Source: Lunularia cruciata (Eukaryota > Streptophyta > Marchantiopsida > Lunulariales > Lunulariaceae). From it: a DNA stretch of 64,000 nt. The stretch lies in contig OX419756.1 of NCBI GenBank assembly GCA_948567375.1, positions 4,035,001 through 4,099,000 of the forward strand. Direction: 5' to 3'. A program made the translations under genes and the position numbers. The stretch's first letter is position 1, and the number at the start of each line of letters is the position of its first letter. Below the pieces are notes generated by a model. It was not told the DNA's origin. It saw only the letters and a list, made by a program, of their open reading frames with translations, and made no database searches. This document shows positions 58,786-64,000 of this stretch, one piece after another.

Positions 58786-59022
58786 AGAAGCTAACTACTT
58801 TAGAAGAAGTGGGGTATGCATCTTAACCTACTCAAACAACTTTCAACAATATAAGAATATATTTTTTAGTCACATTACCACTACTTGCCCCTCCTACTTA
58901 TTCCCATGCATGAAACATTAATTCTATGAAGTTGGTTTGAGTAGGTTAAGATTCATACCCCACTTCTTCTAAAGTAGTTAGCTTCTGAGTAGTGGTAATG
59001 TGACTCAAAAATATATTCTTAT
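58786..59022. repeat. two interleaved inverted repeats (A-B-A'-B')
   Basis: Arm A (58786-58840) pairs with A' (58931-58986), 50 or more bases over AGAAGCTAACTACTTTAGAA to CTACTCAAAC. Arm B (58851-58885) pairs with B' (58988-59022) over ATAAGAATATAT to ATTACCACTACT. The arms alternate along the strand and so cannot all pair in one simple hairpin. Confidence 0.9.
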
Positions 59023-62000
59023 AGTTCCTTCCATGGTCCGAGATGAATGAGGTAATAATAAGAGAATCCTTTTGATAAAAGAATACTTTAATAGATTCCG
59101 ATCAGACTCGATTCCCATAAGATAGCATGGAAAAAGCTGAGAAGATTCCCGAGAAGGCATTGGGAATATATAAGACATCAATTTTCAGAGAAGTAGTTAA
59201 TACTGTATCTGAACAATCACGTGATGATCATATACCTTGTCATAAATTTTGAAGTGTACTAGAGAATGACAAAGAGTACTTGGTTTGTACTTTAGAAGCA
59301 TACATCTAATCTTGCGTTTAATTTTGTCAGGTTTATATCAGGTTTTATGGAATGTTCGATATATTTTTAGCATTCAAGTATTGTATCCGGTCTTTCTTAA
59401 ATTTTGGTCTGATAAATTATTTTTTCTGGAAATGACAACCGCACAGTCATTACTTGCAATCACATCTCAATTGACATGGATATTATATACTTGTGGCTCC
59501 GTTATTGGTTTAATTTACAGGGAGTTCAACATTCTCCTCTAATCTTGAAAGGTTGATATTTTGACTAAAGAACATTTTGCAAATATACATCAAACGTAGA
59601 AAATGATATCCGAGTTATCTTTTTAGATTCATGTGTATTCTTTTTAATATACACTTATCTAAGATAACAACAAGATCATTGAAGGTTGAAAATGATAACT
59701 GAAGGTGGTAGCCTTTGAAGCTAAAGATGTAAGGAACTTGTAATATAGCAGTAAAATTGAAGTTCCGACTTAGTATATAGACTCTCAAATAAGCGTAATT
59801 TTCAATAATTCCACAAATGAAGAGTTAGAATTTGGAAGAGTATAATTTGTAGCAAGATGTTTGTCATTCAATGGCAGAATATTTCATGTGTGATCGTCAT
59901 ATCCGTAATGGATAAGATGTAAATATATTACAGTACGTCTCATGAATGTCACTCTTCAGAACGTCACAGAAATGAAATTGTCTACGGTGAGAATGTTCTC
60001 TAGATTTACTGCACTTTCGAAAAAAATGCAATAAATAGCACATACTCGTGTAATTTCTTCGGTTATCTCCAAATCCATTGTGACTATGGATAGTTGCACT
60101 ATGCAACTTGAGTAATTCACTACCACTCTGCTACATTCTAATACAAATAACTCAACACCAAATGGAGATTAGCTACCATAAAGGAAGGAGAGGCGGTTGT
60201 GGGGAATTGAGGGTGGGCGGGTATGGTGGGACAAGGCAGACGTTATGACTGTTCTATTCATCCGCCGCGGAATGTGTGAGGGGAAATGTTCTCGTCTACT
60301 TTACGACCCAAAGTGTCAAAATAATCGATCTCTGTCTGTCAGCAGCATTCATGGGAAGGAATATAATTTCTTTCGATTTCCTTTCTTATTCGGATTATAA
60401 ATCTGATGGGACAAACGAAGGTAAAATCACCCTAACGGGCGTACAACTAACCACCTCCGGCTGTCTCCATTGGCCAGAGGTAAACGCGTGATGTTTTCAG
60501 AAATGGTCTCGCCATAGCTGTGGATCTTTATCGAGATTGATAGAAGGAAAGCTGGAATGGAAAGAAGTGTTCGAATTTCAGGTGAACGGTAGGTGTGTTC
60601 TGCTGGACAACATAGTGGGATCCAAGTGTATCGCTTTCCTTTGCTCCGATCGATGATGATGCTGTCTTGTTGACAAGGAGCAATTTTGCTTCTAGCAACA
60701 AGGCCGATGATTCGTTGTCGGCGTTGCTGTTCTGACGGTGTTAACGGAACTCCACTGAGGTTTGGGAGATCCGTACATATTGCTTTTGTTTTAGAGCTTT
60801 ATAAGATTCATTATCTCCTGTTGATGAGGTACTTGTTGTTGTTGACAGAAACTTGAAATCAGAAGAGGTCGCACGTCTTCTGTCTGGAATCGACAACAAT
60901 TTTAATCACCGCCCAACTTCCCAAGTCGCGCACAACTCGGTCTACATCATTCTCCTGTGTTCTTCTGAGCCACCTGTCAATTTCAGTTCATTACGAGAGC
61001 ACAAAGAGTTTTAAAATGTCAATGTCGGGATCACACTTACATCAAGGCTCCGTCTCAGAATTGGATATCTTATGTCAGCCAAGGTCCAACAATCTTACAC
61101 CCCAAGACCTAATATCATCGAGTGTGCATGGGATGCATTCCCGTTTCGGTACAGACAAAAGGCAAGTCACGATCTATCACCTATATCTGATGATTACCGC
61201 ATGCAGGAAATGTAGAGATAGTCAGAAATGCGACGCAAGTAGGATAACAAGAATGCGAAGACCCCATCAAGGCGAACAAGGATACCTAAGAAGTAAAAGA
61301 ACGTAGAAAATAGTTAGCTTTGTTGATTTTAGACACGTATAAGGAAGGGTCTATAGTGTTTGAGCATAGCAGTAGACCAGTCACTAACTAGCCTGCCGGG
61401 GACTGTAGGTGGGTAGCTAGCTCGTAGGACATGAAATTCACAGGCACGTAGAGCTGGGATTCCGAAGCAGCAGAGGAACGTTAACGCGCTATTTTCTGTG
61501 TGTATGTTCGATTGCCAGCAGCAAATTTTGAATCAAGTATGCACGGTCCCACGTGCTCGTTGCTGCTGGGATGGGTTCTCTTTTCCTTCAAGTGGGGCCG
61601 TGAGCAGGAAACGGCCGAATTTGCACATGAGACAGCTGGTTGGAGCCCTATGGAGGATAGCTGCATGTACTGGTAGTCAAGGAACCTCAAATGCAGGCCA
61701 AGGGATGAAAGGGAAGAAGGAAAGAAATAGCTGCACCTCGTTAAAGTACAATATCACACTCAGCGCGAGGATAAAGGAGGAAAGTAACTTTGCTTGTAAT
61801 AATTTTGGTGGTAAATCTTGTCTGTCAGACATACGGCTTCTTGACTGCGTGAAATGAGGATGCTTGAGTAGTAGGTGCCTTTCTCTCTTTGTTTGGTCGG
61901 TGAAGAAAAAAGCCCTCGTTTCTCGAGCGCACAATGCCAAACTCAATCACCCGACGACTTTCTCGTAATCAGCTTATTTATGAATACATGCTCGTGATCA

Positions 62001-62905
62001 ACTCCTACAACAGTTTGGGAACTGGTGAACTCGGGTTCTGAGGTTTCAGGTAGTCGTGCTCTCTACATACGCACGGCAAATCAACTCCCCACTCGTAAGA
62101 AGGGTAATCGGTATGAGAATCTCAATAAACATAACCTTGAACCATTGTTTCCCTGGGTGCTCTATCACCATTTCAGGATCATATTCACGTATCAGAGGTT
62201 TATAAAACTGTCCCTCTACTGCCCTACGTGAATACTCACGTCCAAATCAATCACGAGCATGAGAGGCTTCGGTTTGATTACCCTCCTCCATGTAAGCATG
62301 GTGGACTGAGCGCGGCGTCGCCAATTCATTTCCCACCATTTTAATGCGCTACCAAACGCTTAAACTTGGCCAACCGATGTAATAGCATGAAATCAGACCA
62401 GGGTCACTTCAGGAAACCACCAGCGAGGTATGGGGCTACGCTTCTCTGACACTCAATTTTGGCAGGTGGGTAAGTACGTCAGCGGTTGCAGATGTAGCAG
62501 AAGGCCCCGATCACTACGCCTGGGAGGTAGTGGCAGAGAGCATGCCGATCAGTCAAAGCATAGTGCATGCTTGTGTGCTTACCCGGGAACAAGGGCTGTG
62601 TTTTGATCTGTGATTGGCGGAAATCGAAAGGGATCCTTAGGGAATGACACTCCTAAACATGAAAGGAGAACAAGAAAGGGGAAAGGTTTGAGGTGGTCCA
62701 ACTACAGTGCACCGCAGAGTGGACACTCAAAACATCAAAGGCATCATCCGTGAGTACCGTATTCTCGCCAAATAAGTTACAACTTTTGCTCAAAATCCTA
62801 TAAGGTATAGAAGTGAATCCATAATTCTCATAATGTACATTCCTGAATCCCAACTCTCAGCACCGTTTACGGCGCCACTAGATTGGAGTCTCAAAACTAT
62901 GCAAA
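59023..62905. other. intergenic region before the xylosyltransferase gene
   Basis: AT-rich to about 60160, then nearer the gene average. No family is recognisable in open frames at 60197-60491, 61016-61306 or 61498-61857. A tail fragment of the RT-derived family lies at 61230-61292. The last part should be the 3' UTR of the minus-strand xylosyltransferase gene. Confidence 0.5.
61230..61292 (-). mobile_element. 3'-end-only copy of the RT-derived family (copy 6)
   Basis: The minus strand reads CTTGATGGGGTCTTCGCATT and then the terminus CTACTTGCGTCGC, a diverged form of the family end CTACGCGGTCGC. About 60 bp are recognisable. Confidence 0.65.
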
Positions 62906-64000
62906 CTAAGCGGACGGTTCCTCAGAGGACGACTTGGAACCTTTAGCCACGGTATCTCCTCTTAGAGTGTCGACCGGGCGCGTTGTGTCATTCTTGACTT
63001 TGATCACCGTTGAATCGGTGAGCGTTTTGTGTTGGAATCCGTAAGCTTCTAATACTTGATTATCGGCGAAGTTGAAAGCTCTCTCCATATGAGTCAGACA
63101 TCGCTCTCTGGGGTAGTCACCATAAGCCCCGCTGCAGGATTTGCAGCCGACAAAATGTGTGACGAACGGCCATTTTTCGTCTCCTGTTCCTGGCTTATTA
63201 TTTTGCATGTACTGTTCATACTTGTCTGAAAGTATGACCCAGTATCCGTGAAGAAAGTAGGAGCTCTCCAGATAAACCTTAGGCGCAATTTCTTCTCTCA
63301 AGCTGTTCAATAGATACACGAGACCCGATTGATCGTCGGCTTCGAAATTTGCAGGTCGTCCGGTCAGAGCGGCCGTGAACATTTTCCCTACCCTGTCCCT
63401 GACGTCGCCTCTGTTCTCCCCCATTGGCGCCCATAAGTCCAGGAAATCAAGAGTCCATTGATTGTTGCGCACCAAAAACACACCCGCATTCAGCCCGCAC
63501 CAATCTTTCTCCAGAAAAACTTTATGATCCCAACCGTGAATTACCATGTTGTGATTCTCGTACTTCTCCACCGGGATCTGGAATGTCATGTCTGTAAACA
63601 TTGCATCACTGTCCATCCACCAAATCCACTCCGCCTCTGGATGTGCGAGCATCATCTTCCGGATGAGGGGCAGCTTAATCCACACATCGTCCATCTCCGG
63701 CTGCATGAGAACCATGTTGTAGTAGATGTCCACCTCGTGGAGTCTGCAGTAGTCCATCTTATTCTTCACAGCTTTCAGCAGGTAGTGATCTCCGGATTGG
63801 CCCTTGCAACTTCCGGATTGCGACCCGGTGATCAACAGCATGCGAGGTCTACCGCTCGGAGTCTTCTTCATGTGGGGATTTTGCTCCAACCAGGCAGCCC
63901 GCTGTTCATCCCAATCCGTGATTCGGGGTCCCAATCGATACGGGGCATCGTCGGCATCCAGTGCAACCTTCGAACTTTGATGCACCACTTCTCCAGAAGG
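62906..64000 (-). CDS. xyloglucan alpha-1,6-xylosyltransferase (GT34), C-terminal part
   Basis: The frame is open to the window edge and ends at 62906, giving 364 visible residues out of a usual 450-520. The missing N-terminus would hold the cytosolic tail, the single membrane anchor and the stem of this Golgi type II protein. Visible GT34 blocks: YRLGPRITDWDEQRAAWL, GDHYLLKAVKNKMDYCRLH, LPLIRKMMLAHPEAEWIWWM, the metal-binding DSD (63605-63613, in MDSDAMFTD), HGWDHKVF, NAGVFLVRNNQW, FEADDQSGLVYLL, YFLHGYW and THFVGCKSCSG. The family transfers xylose from UDP-xylose to the glucan backbone of xyloglucan. The usual N/TGSF in the acceptor region is NAGVF here, and the C-terminal tail is short and serine-rich. 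No intron lies in the visible part. Confidence 0.95.
   Translation of the reverse strand, partial: PSGEVVHQSSKVALDADDAPYRLGPRITDWDEQRAAWLEQNPHMKKTPSGRPRMLLITGSQSGSCKGQSGDHYLLKAVKNKMDYCRLHEVDIYYNMVLMQPEMDDVWIKLPLIRKMMLAHPEAEWIWWMDSDAMFTDMTFQIPVEKYENHNMVIHGWDHKVFLEKDWCGLNAGVFLVRNNQWTLDFLDLWAPMGENRGDVRDRVGKMFTAALTGRPANFEADDQSGLVYLLNSLREEIAPKVYLESSYFLHGYWVILSDKYEQYMQNNKPGTGDEKWPFVTHFVGCKSCSGAYGDYPRERCLTHMERAFNFADNQVLEAYGFQHKTLTDSTVIKVKNDTTRPVDTLRGDTVAKGSKSSSEEPSA

Noticed and set aside
63986-63988. Apparent start codon of the xylosyltransferase at 63988
   Set aside because: It is GTG, the frame stays open to the window edge, and the family has a longer N-terminus with a membrane anchor; the gene continues outside the window.
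1-64000. CRISPR arrays, operons or bacterial defence genes
   Set aside because: No regularly spaced repeats and no bacterial gene organisation; the intron-containing plant genes and LTR elements rule this out.

Overview
The window reads as nuclear DNA of a land plant. Its genes are plant-type and rich in introns: a split 40S ribosomal protein S6 gene, a SAM50/Omp85 gene, an RHIP1-like gene and a GT34 xyloglucan xylosyltransferase. They lie between large stretches of decayed Ty3/gypsy chromoviruses. Short introns and the style of the gypsy and RT proteins make me lean towards a bryophyte or another non-seed plant, but I cannot fix the species. Nothing looks bacterial, viral or plastid.

Layout: 1-3117 is the 3' part of a gypsy chromovirus with its 3' LTR. 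5.2-8.7 kb is an RHIP1 homologue (+, nine exons). 10.2-10.5 kb is an SDHAF1-type LYR assembly factor (-). 11.9-12.5 kb is a fragment of an RT-derived repeat family that recurs across the window. 13.7-15.7 kb is eS6 (+, seven exons). 18.7-19.3 kb is a three-helix membrane protein of unknown family (+). 22.9-25.3 kb is SAM50 (+, four exons). 27.0-28.8 kb holds degenerate repeats and a 54-bp palindrome. 32.4-50.9 kb is a nested stack of retrotransposons: an outer minus-strand gypsy element broken by a 3.7-kb insert of unknown class, by a solo LTR and by an almost complete plus-strand chromovirus. 51.5-53.7 kb is the best copy of the RT-derived family, itself split by a second solo LTR. 56.8-59.0 kb carries small inverted-repeat elements, one with a perfect 8-bp target duplication. 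62.9 kb to the end is the C-terminal part of a xyloglucan xylosyltransferase (-), which runs off the window.

The host genes are unrelated housekeeping genes (translation, mitochondrial protein and complex II assembly, cell-wall synthesis) and do not form a pathway. The strongest unusual signals are in the mobile DNA: an LTR packed with heat-shock-element-like motifs just upstream of a TATA box, the layered insertion history at 32-51 kb, an interleaved pair of inverted repeats near 58.9 kb, and the RT-derived family whose stop codon lies inside a short conserved hairpin. I found no CRISPR array, tRNA, rRNA or operon-like system. All exon boundaries were read by eye from GT/GC-AG sites, reading frame and family knowledge.
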